This document shows positions 1 to 9,865 of a DNA stretch of 64,000 nt, one piece after another (the stretch's first letter is position 1; every line of letters starts with the position of its first letter). This DNA comes from Pristionchus mayeri (taxonomy: Eukaryota; Nematoda; Chromadorea; Rhabditida; Neodiplogasteridae), in NCBI GenBank assembly GCA_036245805.1, contig BTRK01000006.1, forward strand, positions 25,948,365 to 26,012,364. The letters are read 5' to 3'. The notes beneath the pieces are model-generated. The model was not told the origin of the DNA. It saw nothing but the letters and a program-made list of their open reading frames with translations, and did not search any database. Position numbers and translations under genes: made by a program.

Positions 1-1
1 A

Positions 2-1312
2 TTCTCATTTGATGGTTCATTCTATTCTCAAGTTCGTGGCCTCGCTATGGGCAATCGTTTAGCACCTATTCTCGCTGTTATTTACATGCACTCTCTTGAG
101 TCCCAGACCATTCGTGAGGGCATAGTATGACTAGGAAGATACATTGATGATTTCATCGTCATTGCTATCTCCCAAAATCACCTAGACAGACTATTCGCTT
201 CTCTCAATAGCCTGGGTGCTCCCAATATCAAGCTCACTAGGGAATCTCCGTCCAATAATTGGCTCCCCTTCCTCAATTTCCAACTTTCACTTACCCCATC
301 TGGTGTCTTCAGCACTAAATGGTACCGTAAGCCAGCCAATCGTAATATTCTCTTGCATAGCTCCTCATGTAATCCCAGTCATTCTAAATGTTCCATTGTC
401 CTTTCCACCATTCGCACTGCTCTTTCTGTCTCCTCTCAGGAATACCGTAATCAGTCTCGCTCTCTCGCATTTCAAATTGTCGGTAGTAATGGCTATTGCC
501 CTCCAAAGCGTTCTTCTCCCTTCCCTTCCACTCGTATCTCACGTAGTGCTGATAAGCCTCTTCCGGTATTCGCTATCCCGTATATCAGTGATGCTTTTAC
601 TCGTGATGTTAGAGATGCTATATCTAAGGTTGAACTTGAAGTTCGCATTGTTGAGAAGCCCGGCCCTAATCTCCTCAATTTATTATCGAGAAATCGATAC
701 CTTGATCCTCCTGTTTGTCCTATGCGTGATCGATGTTTCTTCTGCCCTACTGGTGGTGTCGGTTGCTGTCAGACGGTTGGTGTTGTCTATCTTATCAAGT
801 GCTCCCTTTGTTCACTATCTTACGTTGGTGAGACAGGTCGTCCCCTCCATCTAAGAGCTTATGACCATTTCAAGTCTGCTCGCAACCCCAGTTGTATTAG
901 CTACAAACACAATGCATTCGCTATTCATTCTAAGAGTGACCATAACAGTGTCCCCATTCCACTTACTGGTACCATCATCCATCGTGAGTCTAACACTTGT
1001 CGTCGTAAGATTGCAGAGGCTTTGTATATTGCTAAGATTAATCCCGCTTTGAATAACAGAGTAGAACTCTCCAAAGAGAATTACCCTGCAAACTCTACAC
1101 ATCTAATCCCTTCTCTCCTTTCATCCTCTCTTCACTTCCCTTCCTTACACTGGTTGACCTCTCCTTTTCCCCTCTCCCCCTCCCTCTCCTTCTCTCATCT
1201 CTCTCACTCTCACACTATCTCTCGCCTGTCCTTCCCTTCCTTCCCCTCCTCCCTTCCTTCCTCTCTTCATCACACTTCGCACTTCTCGCTTTGCGTCTTT
1301 CCTGTTCCTTAG
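2..1312 (+). pseudogene. Penelope-like retroelement: RT C-terminus plus GIY-YIG nuclease (5' end outside window)
   Basis: The frame starting before the window reads the end of a reverse transcriptase: GLAMGNRLAP (motif B) near 35-65 and RYIDDF (catalytic YxDD-type motif C) at 137-154, then a thumb region. It continues without a break into a GIY-YIG endonuclease around 775-1070: VVYLIKCSLC, SYVGETGRPLHLR with the catalytic Arg, and RRKIAEALYIAKINPALNNR with the catalytic Glu. RT followed by GIY-YIG is the domain order of Penelope-like elements, which copy themselves by target-primed reverse transcription. An in-frame TGA at 128-130, just before the YIDD motif, breaks the RT, so this copy is dead unless it is read through. 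The frame stays open to the TAG at 1310, but the part after about 1090 is a pyrimidine-rich tail unlikely to be true protein. Family call is firm, exact clade is not. Confidence 0.85.
1126..1312 (+). repeat. Pyrimidine-rich low-complexity tail
   Basis: Almost pure C and T on the plus strand (CTCTCC, CCTTCCTT blocks). It lies between the nuclease domain and the ribozyme-like motif of the Penelope-like element and is probably its 3' untranslated region. Confidence 0.6.
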
Positions 1313-1411
1313 TTAACCTTACCTTTACTCACTGCTTTATCGATTTTCACGCTCTCGCTTCATTGATTGTCTCTCCTCCTAACGTGTTCTCTTACATGTG
1401 ATTAACCACGA

Positions 1412-1436
1412 CTGATGATGGGCGGTGAGCCCGAAA
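1412..1436 (+). ncRNA. Hammerhead-ribozyme-like core
   Basis: CTGATGA at 1412-1418 is followed by a 4-bp helix (GGGC 1420-1423 with GCCC 1429-1432, loop GGTGA) and then GAAA at 1433-1436. This is the conserved core of a hammerhead: CUGAUGA, stem II, GAAA. Penelope-like elements are known to carry minimal hammerheads in their terminal repeats. This one sits on the same strand about 100 bp after the nuclease frame. I could not place a convincing stem III, stem I partner or cleavage site, so activity is unproven. Confidence 0.5.
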
Positions 1437-1440
1437 CGTC

Positions 1441-2375
1441 TCGAGCAAGATAAAAGCTGATGAGATCCCCTCTTGTCCTCCCCTTGGCCACACGAAGAAC
1501 TTCTAGCTGTACAGGCATGGTCTACATCAAAATATGTACTAGAAACATTTTTAGCGATTTCGAGCAAGGAGATATCGTAGAGAAACCGATAAGGACGCAA
1601 CGAGCAAAATGAATATGATCATCGTTTTCATCACCCTTGGGAACCATAATACACACCATTTCAGAGAATCGACATTTTTCACAATTCCAAGAAATTTCCG
1701 ATTTTTAGACAAACGAGCTCTTATACATTTTTAATATTACTCACTTCGTTGGTCACTCTGACGAAGAGATCAACAAAGAACGTCCTTTTCCTGAAATTAT
1801 TAAATTATTAATGAGGATTTAGAATAACAAATAATGCAAGGCTATTAAACCACACCTCAGAATAAATAAATATTATATCATAGGTTCCTTATTACAATAA
1901 TTGTGGTATATACTATCCCACCCGACTGTAGCGGACCACCCCCTTTTATATTTATTTTTGGTTTCCAATGTTGAAAATCGTGCTCATGCGAGGCTGCGAA
2001 AAGTATTTTTCCGAAATTTCGAATTTCGCACAGTAATTTAGCTTTACTGGTCTGGATATATCGTGAATATGTTACAGAGAGTTAAACATAATGAGTTGGA
2101 ACTAGTCAACTAAGTTCCTAAGATTTCAGATTTTTTTAAATAAAATAAATTCTATTTTTCGATTATCTATTTTTAAAATATATATTATTCAAGTTCCCTG
2201 CTTATATACATCTGAGATACGACTTGTTCTCATTTTGCCCTCTCTCTTCGCGCCACATCTCAAATGTCCACTCTTCGTAGATCGGGGATAAGATAAATCG
2301 AGCAAAGCATGCGAAGCGAGTTGCGACCTCCGGATTGAGGGACAAACTCACTATCCAGTATTAGTTTAGTAGAAA
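1441..2375. other. No gene seen
   Basis: AT-rich sequence with no sustained coding frame, exon-like pair or clear repeat boundary that I can support. Confidence 0.5.
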
Positions 2376-2406
2376 CATGAACGCACGCCTTCGGCGTGCG
2401 TTCATG
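2376..2406. repeat. Perfect 14-bp stem hairpin
   Basis: CATGAACGCACGCC and its exact reverse complement flank a TTC loop. It resembles the hairpin near a Helitron 3' end, but no CTRR terminus follows, so it is left as an isolated hairpin. Confidence 0.6.
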
Positions 2407-2705
2407 CTTGAGCGAGCCGCTGCACTGTTCGCGAACTAAGTTTCTAAGATGAAAATCTTTGTAAAATCTTAAATTTTAAAATTACTGATTCCGGTTACAT
2501 CGATTAAAACGTTGCTCGATAAAAGATTTTTAGATGCGTCGATAAAAATGAAATGAGCTACTCACATTTCTATATTAAGTAAAGAACCATCCTTTACTCC
2601 AGTGTTACCAGATATATCAAAGAACTATTTTTTTAAAACATTTATTGATACAGTGGACACAACGAAATCATGATTGGAAAAATTCATTGATACAGTAGCG
2701 TTTTA

Positions 2706-3669
2706 TTGTAACTTTTTGTCCAGTAAAGGCATCATTCTGACACTAAGGTAGGATGTACCAAATCCATTGGAGATTATGCTCATGATATTGGGGTATGAAG
2801 CAATCGCATAGTTGTTGCGTAGTGATGACGCAACCAAAGAGTACTTTTTCAAAACGGCATTATTCTTACCTGGATTTTTTCCTACTCGCCAAACATTATG
2901 AGGTTGGGGATATGTCTGAGGACTACCCAGAAAAATTTTTTGAAGTTGCTGCGCGAGCGCACATTTGCTGCAGCCTTGCTGCAAAATATGGGTCTGAAAT
3001 TCAGAACTCAGCTCCTAGAGTAGCTAGAGACTCAAAACGCGAAAATGATCGCCATAGCGAGCAAATATGATCCTGATAATATGATTACAATAACTTGAAC
3101 CCCCCTCAGGACATCATTAAATCACTTTTTTCAATGACCATTTTTGGGACAATCATAACTTTGTGGGAAATGTAGGTAAAAATCAGGTTTTTGCGCAGGA
3201 ATGTTCAAAATGTATTATATGATTCCCAACTTTTTAGAGCGATTGGATACCTTTCCAGCCCGCGGCGAACGTTTTACGGAGGCATACTAGGGTAGGAAAT
3301 ACCGTGTTTACGCACTCTCGCCGCCTGCACTCTCTCGTCGTGGTAAACATGGTGTTTCCCGACCCTAGTATACCTCCGGAAAACGATCGCCACAGGCAGG
3401 AAAGATATCCAATCGCTCTAAAAAGATGAGAATCATATAATTAATACATTTTGAACCTCTGTCATATCTCCAACATCATAAAGTTTGGCGAGTAGGAAAA
3501 AATCCATGTAAGAATAATGCCGTATTGAAAAAGTACACTTTGATTGCGTCATCACTACGCAATAACTAGGCTATTGCGTCATACCCCAATATCATGAGCA
3601 TAATCTCCAATGGATGTGGTACATCCAGCCTTCGTGCCAGAATGATGCCTTCCCTGGGCAAAAAGTAAC
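2706..3669. mobile_element. Palindromic MITE-like element
   Basis: 2706-2920 is the inverted copy of about 3450-3669 (AGAATGATGCC, AATCTCCAATGGAT, TTTGGCGAGTAGG blocks). A second, inner pair matches 3205-3300 with 3355-3450 around AGAGCGATTGGAT. About 270 bp at 2921-3195 has no partner on the right arm and looks like an insertion or a right-arm deletion. Open frames here are arm shadows, not genes. Confidence 0.75.
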
Positions 3670-3826
3670 AATAAAAGCAAAAAGTGTCCAATGACTTATG
3701 AGCGCTACTGGAACCTTGTTGTTTTCAATGGTTGGTTAATCCGGAGACTGGATGAATTTTTCTTGAGTTTTAGAGCCACATGCATCCGGTGAATCTCACA
3801 CATTTCGATTGAGTAATAGCAGGCAA

Positions 3827-4049
3827 TCACGGGTCCAAGCCCTTCTTGACAATGTCATCAAGAAGTTCCTTCACGGGGAATTCCTTCAAAACGATTTTAT
3901 CCGTTAACATACATTTAACAGATACCTGCATATTAGACGCATTCGATTGCATGGTGATGAACACATCCGGCGCTTCGCACTGTATATCCATTTCTGACCG
4001 AATAAAAAGGGAAATAAACATACGCAATCCATCGCTGCCATCACCTTTT
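3827..4049 (-). CDS. Terminal exon of an unidentified, disrupted gene
   Basis: Minus-strand frame opens after an ATTAG acceptor and runs through IRSEMDIQCEAPDVF, TMQSNASNMQVSVK, and ends KELLDDIVKKGLDP then stop at 3827-3829. Composition looks like real protein. I do not recognise the family. Its first 143 bases are duplicated at 4685-4827 on the other side of a LINE insertion, so before that insertion this exon lay next to the exon at 4835-5029. Joining the two needs either a lost intron or a one-base frame change near 4850-4870, so the gene is probably dead. Confidence 0.45.
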
Positions 4050-4056
4050 CTAATAT
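3907..4056. repeat. 150-bp direct repeat, copy A (LINE target duplication)
   Basis: Identical to 4685-4834 apart from about one base (AAATAAACATA versus AAATAAGCATA). The two copies exactly flank the LINE fragment, which ends in an AT-rich tail against this copy. The arrangement is that of an unusually long target-site duplication. Confidence 0.75.
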
Positions 4057-4684
4057 ATATATTTATGCTATTTCGTTCGAAATAACGTTCACAAAAATTG
4101 AAATAGAATAGTCCATTAATGACGGTTAAAATGACGAGTGAATAATGAGATAATAGGGTCAGAGGGGATCTACTCAGGGGAACTGGTTTGATTCTCGGAA
4201 TTTACTAAAAGCCTTGCTGCTCTTGGAAAGAAACTATTGTGTCTGTAGTTGTAGTTCGATCCAGGATTATTGAAGTTCATGCCGTTTCGAGTGTAGTAAA
4301 TTTTGAAATAATGTGGTTTTCGGTTGGAAATACTATATTTGCCTCGAATGAGATTTGTGGCTACTCTCATATCAATTGCTGTTCTTCGCTTCTCTAAGGA
4401 CTCAATGCCTAGTTTCTTGTTGCAATCTAGAGCAGTGGGCATGTTTTCCCAAGTATGATTAAAACAGCGCATAAATAAGCGTCTTGTGAAGTAGTTCTGT
4501 ACCTTTTCAAGTTCTTTTTTATCCTTATTTTGATACGGGTTGAAGACGGAGGAAGCGCTTTCTAAAATCGGTCTAATGTACATTGAGTACGTTTTGACGA
4601 GTACTTCTATATTTTTGGTTCGTAATGCTCTGAGGATAGTGTGAATAGTAGTTTTGGCTTTAATGGATACGGTAGTGCAATGAT
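4057..4684 (-). mobile_element. 5'-truncated LINE (non-LTR retrotransposon) 3' fragment
   Basis: Minus-strand frame from 4684 to a stop at about 4170 reads the C-terminus of a LINE reverse transcriptase: YIRPILESASSVFNPYQNKD, LEKVQNYFTRRLFMR, and LGIESLEKRRTAID, the usual block after the thumb of CR1/RTE/Jockey-type enzymes. The remaining 110 bp to 4057 is 3' untranslated sequence ending in a short AT repeat at 4051-4060. The element is cut at its 5' end, as is typical of target-primed insertion, and is bounded by 150-bp direct repeats. Confidence 0.8.
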
Positions 4685-4834
4685 ACATACATTTAACAGA
4701 TACCTGCATATTAGACGCATTCGATTGCATGGTGATGAACACATCCGGCGCTTCGCACTGTATATCCATTTCTGACCGAATAAAAAGGGAAATAAGCATA
4801 CGCAATCCATCGCTGCCATCACCTTTTCTAATAT
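4685..4834. repeat. 150-bp direct repeat, copy B (LINE target duplication)
   Basis: Partner of 3907-4056. On the minus strand it joins directly upstream sequence of the disrupted gene (CCTGGTACAGAGAG) to the 5'-truncated LINE. Confidence 0.75.
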
Positions 4835-5029
4835 CTCTCTGTACCAGGCAATAGATTGCTTCCGGTGAGTAGAGAGTTGATAGAAAAGGGGATCGACGGG
4901 GTGATGATTCTTGCCGGAAATAGTGAAGACCGGAGTGTACAATCCGGAGGATGGTATGATGGAGTTGAAGCCAGGAAATGCATCGGCTGAATAGATGAAC
5001 GAGAATCCGTCATGAAGAAACTTCTTTGC
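4835..5029 (-). CDS. Exon of the same unidentified gene
   Basis: Begins after a TTTAG acceptor and reads AKKFLHDGFSFIYSADAFPG, GLYTPVFTISGKNHHPVD, LFYQLSTHRKQ. It is in phase 0 with the preceding exon at 5150-5272 (both cut between codons), which supports a real splice junction. No family recognised for this portion. Confidence 0.5.
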
Positions 5030-5149
5030 CTAAAGTTATGGTATTATGCAAACCCAAAGTGGTAGATCTTTAGCTATATCTGGACTAACAAACCTTAACT
5101 AACAAAATAGATTTTCAATCAATGGGAAAGCAAGTTGAAAATCACTAAC

Positions 5150-5398
5150 CTTGGGAGGCAATGTTCCATCATTATCATCATTTTCTGTGTTCGATCCGGA
5201 GTGCTTGATCTTGTTGGCGAATTCAGGTGTTAGGAGCTCGCATGTCACGAAATGATCATTCTTTGCAAAGATCTATTAATGATTGAAAAAATACATGGAT
5301 AAATGACCAATAGTGCATTCACTCACCCGGAGCCTACTACCATTGCACAATAGTTTCGAGACGCAGATGGTGCGAAGAAGAATCACGCTCGCACCAAC
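5150..5398 (-). CDS. Two exons resembling the C-terminal part of a PIF1/Helitron helicase
   Basis: Exon 5327-5398 reads VGASVILLRTICVSKLLCNG then SRLR, and after a GTGAGT...AATAG intron exon 5150-5272 reads IFAKNDHFVTCELLTPEF then ANKI. The pattern VGAxVxLLRxxxxxxxLCNGxRL followed by an LTxxxAxKI block is that of PIF1-type helicases, including those of Helitrons. The canonical QFPxRLAFAxTINKSQGQ block expected next is not found; instead the exon ends SGSNTENDDNDGTLPPK. Either this is an old Helitron helicase remnant or a host protein with a chance resemblance. Phases agree across both introns. Confidence 0.45.
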
Positions 5399-5559
5399 CT
5401 TACATAAGCTATAGTTAGGGTAAGTAAAGATGCATGAATATTTTTTAGAGTCAGCTCAAAACAAACACAAACTGTTAGCTCTTTAGCTATTTTTAATAGC
5501 TCTTTCGCTAACATTAGCAATTAACATTCTCAATGAGAAATAAAGTTTAGAAAGTCAAC

Positions 5560-5696
5560 CTTGGGAGGCAGTGTTCCATCCTTCGTATACTCTTCTCTAT
5601 TCGATCCGGAGCATTTGAGGACGATCTTGTTAGCATTAAAGGACATCAGTGCGAGTGAGGGTGCCGGAGCATGAGGATCATTGAGCATAATTGTAC
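5560..5696 (-). CDS. Upstream exon, paralogous to 5150-5272
   Basis: Opens after TTTTTAG and reads GTIMLNDPHAPAPSLALM, SFNANKIVLKCSGSNREE, DGTLPPK, with a GTTGAC donor. Its last half repeats the end of the next exon (ANKI...SGSN...DGTLPPK), both at protein level and in about 90 bp of DNA. This points to an internal exon duplication. Confidence 0.45.
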
Positions 5697-6249
5697 CTAA
5701 AAATAGTGAGGTAGACAAGTAGATTTGACTTTACCCCCTTATCAGTATATCAACGTTAAAGTTGAATTGATTATCCGAGACTACGCAAATTCAGGACGCA
5801 CAATAGATCGTTTGCAAAAACGCGATTATCATTTCATACGAACAAGTGTTGATTCCTTATCAGCTTATCAGAACCGAAGTTTGAAGTGAAATATCGATTT
5901 TGCAACTAATTGACAGTGAAATGCATCTATTTATAAATACTCACGTTATGTACGTCGATTCAGCTTGAAACTGAGGGTGATATGTCCGATGTGAAGGCGA
6001 TTTGTTTAATAAACATTCATCCGGCGCTCTGATATGCATGAATAACTCAAAATCAATCAATAAACAATACAAAAAACATAAAATCAATAAACGATTTACA
6101 ATCAAAGAAAAAATAAGAAAAGGAAAAGTCGCCTAAATTTCACAACAGCTTGCCGAGTACGGTAGATAATATGCGCATGACAGGAAAAGGCGGCTCTCAA
6201 TTCAAAATTTCCGGACCAGTGATTCCCCCAAAATATCGATTTTCAATAT
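5697..6249. other. No gene seen
   Basis: AT-rich non-coding sequence without a clear repeat. Confidence 0.45.
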
Positions 6250-6372
6250 TCATTTAGCATAGGCATTGTGGGTTGCACGGTGCCGAGCGTGCAAAAATGA
6301 AAATCGGCCGCTTTTTCCAAAACTATTTTCCGGATGAATTTGCAGATGCAATTTTTATATTCAATTTTTAGG
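6250..6372 (+). repeat. Dispersed repeat, copy 1
   Basis: About 120 bp (AGCATAGGCATTGTGGGTTG through GGATGAATTTGCAGA) is repeated in reverse orientation at 38992-39115. It contains a small hairpin GCACGGTGCC/GAGCGTGC. Confidence 0.65.
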
Positions 6373-6535
6373 TTGTATTTATATGAAATTATTATTTTAG
6401 TTATACAACGATATACAGAACATGCCTATCTATCAGCTAGAACGCATATCTGTAGATTTATTACTAATATTGCTAAGTGGCGGCATGTTTTAGAAAATGT
6501 CAAAATTCATCTGACTTCTATGACCTACCACCGCC

Positions 6536-6830
6536 TTCCCGGGCTTTCCCACCTAACCAAACCAATCCTATCTTACCAGCCATGCACTTAGCTTTCACCC
6601 AGTGTATAACACCAGGGGTTGGCAGTCGTTCGGAAGTAGTGATATTTAAGCTTGAATAACGAAAACCAGCTAAAATCGGGGTTATTCTTACCTCTGAGAG
6701 ACCGTAGGCTTTCCCACCTAACCAAACCACTTGTTTCGAATCGGCCATGCACTGGGCTATCACGCAATGTATAACACCAGCCTTGATAGCCGTTCGGAAG
6801 TACTGATATTTCCACTTGAATGACCAACAC
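6536..6830 (+). repeat. Two-copy tandem duplication, about 168-bp unit
   Basis: GGCTTTCCCACCTAACCAAA occurs at about 6543 and 6710, and the following 120 bp (CCATGCACT, GTATAACACCAG, CGTTCGGAAGTA) repeats with roughly 15 percent divergence. Confidence 0.75.
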
Positions 6831-7019
6831 TAAAATTTTGCAAATCGCTAATTCATCTTTTCTCTTCTCTGAAAAGAACATTAAAATCAAATTTATTCTA
6901 TTGAAAGTGCACGTGTGCATATTCATAAGCAATAAAATTCAATATAAAGTTAGAAAAATAAATATGAACATTATTTTGCTAAGTCGATTACATGTATGAC
7001 CCAACTCACCGACACAACT

Positions 7020-7180
7020 CATCATTCCCAATTCAATTTTGAAAGATCGCTGTATTTTTGTTATTTTAAATAGTTTTTATATTTCATTTTCCTAGATCGT
7101 TTCAGCATCACTGATTACATGCGTGTATTAAAAGAAAATGTTTATTTAGCGCCTTTGAATAATGCCCATTGCCCTTGCTA
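7020..7180 (+). mobile_element. Right-end remnant of the 42-47 kb hAT-like transposon family
   Basis: CATTGCCCTTGCTA at 7167-7180 is a 14/14 match to the right terminal inverted repeat of the element ending at 47549. The preceding 150 bp (TGTATTTTTGTTATTTT, CTAGATCGTTTCAGCATC) also resembles 47419-47480. No left end is seen nearby, so this is a solo end fragment. Confidence 0.6.
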
Positions 7181-7399
7181 TATTCATTGCATTTATTTTG
7201 AATATTACTGACAATGATTGCAACGAATTCACATGAAAAGGCATATTCATAAGTTGTTAGTGAATTGAAGCCTTAATTAGCCAATTTTTTGATGATTTGC
7301 AATTCAGAATCATCCAAAATGTATATCTTCGATCGAAAGTGATATTCCTTTTCAGTACTAACTTTCAACATCAGTCAGTATCATGCATATTAATACTGA

Positions 7400-7870
7400 T
7401 CCTGAAGCCCTTATCACTGCGGATTATTGATCTCAGCCGAAATCGCCGAGAAAAATCATGCCAATCGCTGTGAATGACATCGATCTTTTGCGAAATAACG
7501 CGTTTCTAAACTTTAAAGATAATCTGTTTCACAGAAATCCCACTTAACCAATCTTTATCAGTCTCAAGGTCTTTTGATTTTTATCGTTATCGATCGGCAG
7601 CTTCATTGATTTGCGCTAAAACCCATTCCAATTTCCGCAGGTGGCATCGATCGCTCAAGAAATAGAGCTTTTATCAAGGCTTTGATCGTCCTTTATCAGA
7701 AAGACACGCCAACAATATTTATCAGTTTTATGATCTACAGTTTATATCATTATCGATCGATAATTTCCATTGATTTGAGCTAAAAATTACTCCCATTTGA
7801 TTGCAATTACGATACGATATGCAAATTACAAGAGCTTCCCCAGATTGCATTTTTATCATATTCCATGCGA
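7400..7870. repeat. Diverged tandem repeats rich in TATCGATCG
   Basis: Blocks such as TTATCGTTATCGATCGGCAG...CATTGATTTGCGCTAAAA and ATCATTATCGATCGATAA...CATTGATTTGAGCTAAAA recur about every 180 bp with heavy divergence. No coding frame. Confidence 0.5.
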
Positions 7871-8005
7871 CCAACCTTATCTGAGCATCAAATATCAGTA
7901 GTATTGACGCGCGCGCACTCTCTCCATTCCTGTGCTCTCTCGCTCTACACAGGGCGAGAGAATCGGCTCACTCCTATGCGCCCTCTACCTCTCCTCGCAC
8001 AACTG

Positions 8006-8080
8006 CCCTCGTGGCCTTGTGGATAGTGAGATTGTCTCTCAATCTCAAGGTTGCGGGTTCGAGTCCCATCCGTGTAGGAT
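8006..8080 (+). other. tRNA-like sequence (probably pseudo-tRNA or SINE head)
   Basis: A possible anticodon arm AGATT-GTCTCTC-AATCT (loop anticodon CTC) and a good B box GGTTCGAGTCC are present, with TGGCCTTGTGG in the A-box position. The acceptor ends do not pair and the T stem is poor, so this is not called as a functional tRNA. Confidence 0.35.
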
Positions 8081-8261
8081 GTTATTTCAAAATCAGTAAT
8101 ACAATTCCGAAGAAGTCTCCTACATTATGGCAAAAACAATTTTTTTGTTATTGGGAGAGCATATTTTTAGTAACAGAACATTTATTTTTGATTTTCATGT
8201 TATGTCTTCAACGAGAAAGTTTTTCAAAATAATTTTCTACGTTTTGTAAGCGCTGTGCCAT

Positions 8262-8343
8262 CTCTTTAGCTGATCTGGGAGCTGAGATACAGTATTGCAG
8301 GGACCAAACCCGAGAATAGCTAAATGCCGGCTCTGGGACGCAA
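8262..8343 (+). repeat. Diverged end fragment of the 11.6-13.9 kb palindrome family
   Basis: CTGATCTGGGAGCTGAGATA and GCCGGCTCTGGGAC match the palindrome terminus at 13695-13770. A weaker relative lies near 34070. Confidence 0.55.
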
Positions 8344-8493
8344 AGCGGGTTTGACACCCCGCGCCAATTCTGCGTTCAGTCCATACTGAGGTTATCAGCG
8401 ACCTATGCGTGAGGCTACCGCCCGTGTTGTGTGCACGTGGTGGGGGATTTCTGACCTATTTCTTAGCCTCCGTGGTCTGGGTGGATCTGCAGG

Positions 8494-8512
8494 CAGGGGG
8501 GGGGGGGGGGGG
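8494..8512 (+). repeat. Poly-G tract, 17 G
   Basis: Uninterrupted run of G within non-coding sequence. Confidence 0.9.
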
Positions 8513-8640
8513 TCGAACTCATGACCATGATGATTTAAGATGTGAAAGGATAGTGGTGGGCAAGAGGGTCACAACTAGGATGGCTGAAATGGATCACGGT
8601 TAACCGTCTTGTTTACTCTCTCATACGGGTCATCCGTGAC

Positions 8641-8985
8641 AAGGGAACCGCAAAAGTATGCGGAAGTCAAACATACATCTGTTGTGCCCAGTCGAACTTG
8701 ATCCAATGGGGAAGTCCATTGCATATCTAAGATCATTGGATAGTTGTTTCCTAAGACCCGAAATTCGATCATGACAATTGGCTAGAAAATGGCGAAATTT
8801 TCGCACTACTAGCTTAGACTGGTATTCTATTCTTGGAGATTCTTTCCGATCTCCTCGAATGGCTCAGTTGGTTGTGCGTCGGCTCTTTTTGCTGATAGTC
8901 GTTAGTTCAACCCCCAAATGAATGAGACATCTTTTGCTCATTTTTTCAACCTCTCTTCGAGTATTCTCAGTTATGCATTTCACCG
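8641..8985 (+). repeat. tRNA-related SINE-like repeat, left copy
   Basis: The reverse complement of 11168-11512 over about 340 bp. It contains tRNA-type promoter elements: A-box-like TGGCTCAGTTGG at 8860-8871, a stem-loop TCGGC-TCTTTTT-GCTGA, and B-box-like AGTTCAACCCC near 8904-8914. Acceptor arms do not close. The two copies form an inverted pair around the second Penelope-like element. A partial third copy lies at 63485-63605. Confidence 0.7.
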
Positions 8986-9285
8986 ATTTTCATATTCCTG
9001 TGCTAACTTCATAGTTGCAATGATTTATCTGGTAACTCTGGCGGCAACGAGGAACATTGCGGGAGACCAATGGCTGCGTATTTGTTGAAATTGTACAATG
9101 TTACATTATACATGCTGAATTCCGTCTGTTAAATCATTATTATGTAACGCATGAGGTCGCCACCGATGCATACATATATTATGAAGATTGCATCTTCGCT
9201 GCTTATTTGTCTCTTTTTGTTGAATGAGTCGCAAGATGGAACAGTGCAACTATGAAATTAGCACAGAAATATGAAATTAAAGTGA
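8986..9285. mobile_element. Small inverted-repeat (MITE-like) element
   Basis: TTCATATTCCTGTGCTAACT near 8987 pairs with AATTAGCACAGAAATATGAA near 9260, and CATAGTTGCA with TGCAACTATG. The arms are about 35 bp, the middle is unique. Confidence 0.6.
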
Positions 9286-9371
9286 AATCGAAATGGCATG
9301 AAAAGTAGAGATAATTGCCTTAGAAAGATAATAGAGCAGAGTATTACTTCCTAGAAAAGAGCGGGTGGGTG

Positions 9372-9427
9372 TTTCGGTCCTGAGTCGCATACACCCGACC
9401 CGCCTCGCAATGGGGGGACCTCATCAG
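9372..9427 (-). ncRNA. Hammerhead-ribozyme-like core
   Basis: On the minus strand CTGATGA (9427-9421) is followed by GGTCC (9420-9416), a 35-nt insert, the complementary GGACC (9380-9376), and GAAA (9375-9372). This is a hammerhead core with a 5-bp stem II and a long stem II loop. It lies about 440 bp downstream of the Penelope-like RT frame on the same strand, the same relative place as the core at 1412-1436. Stem I and III partners were not resolved. Confidence 0.5.
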
Positions 9428-9680
9428 TGCGATGCCCACTACGAGTAGTTTACCAAAAGGAACGAGTAGAAAGAATAAAAGGGTAGTAAAAGTATAGATA
9501 TAATATAATTAGAGAGATAAGGGATTCAACAAACAACAAAAACGCGACAGAAAACGATTCACGACAGAATGCGAATGTGAAAATAATAAATATAGTAAAC
9601 TCCGATGAGAACAAGGTGAACGAATGAGTGGAGTGAGAAGGGAAGAGGGTGATATCAATCGATGCGAGAGGAGGAGGGAA

Positions 9681-9762
9681 GACAGGGGGTAGATCAAGGC
9701 CAAAGGTCAGTTGTCTGGCAAGACAGGAGGTAGATCAAGGCGAACGGTCAGCTGTCTCTCTC
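9681..9762 (+). repeat. 40-bp tandem duplication
   Basis: GACAGGGGGTAGATCAAGGC and its neighbour repeat immediately as GACAGGAGGTAGATCAAGGC, each followed by a GGTCAG..TGTCT block. Confidence 0.75.
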
Positions 9763-9865
9763 CCTGGGAGACGGGGAAGGGGAAGGGGAGGGTGAAACAA
9801 AGAGCGTAGAGTTATTGACTCTCTCGTTTGTTGGTAAAATTACTATAATTTCATCGGATAATTGG

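Noticed and set aside
216..854. 212-codon plus-strand frame in the Penelope-like region
   Set aside because: It overlaps the RT/GIY-YIG frame in another register and has no motifs; a shadow.
2376..2406. Helitron 3' terminus or transcription terminator
   Set aside because: No CTRR end follows the hairpin, and intrinsic terminators do not apply to this eukaryotic DNA.
8858..8926. Functional tRNA gene
   Set aside because: A- and B-box-like motifs exist but the acceptor stem does not pair and position 33 is not U; better seen as a SINE head.
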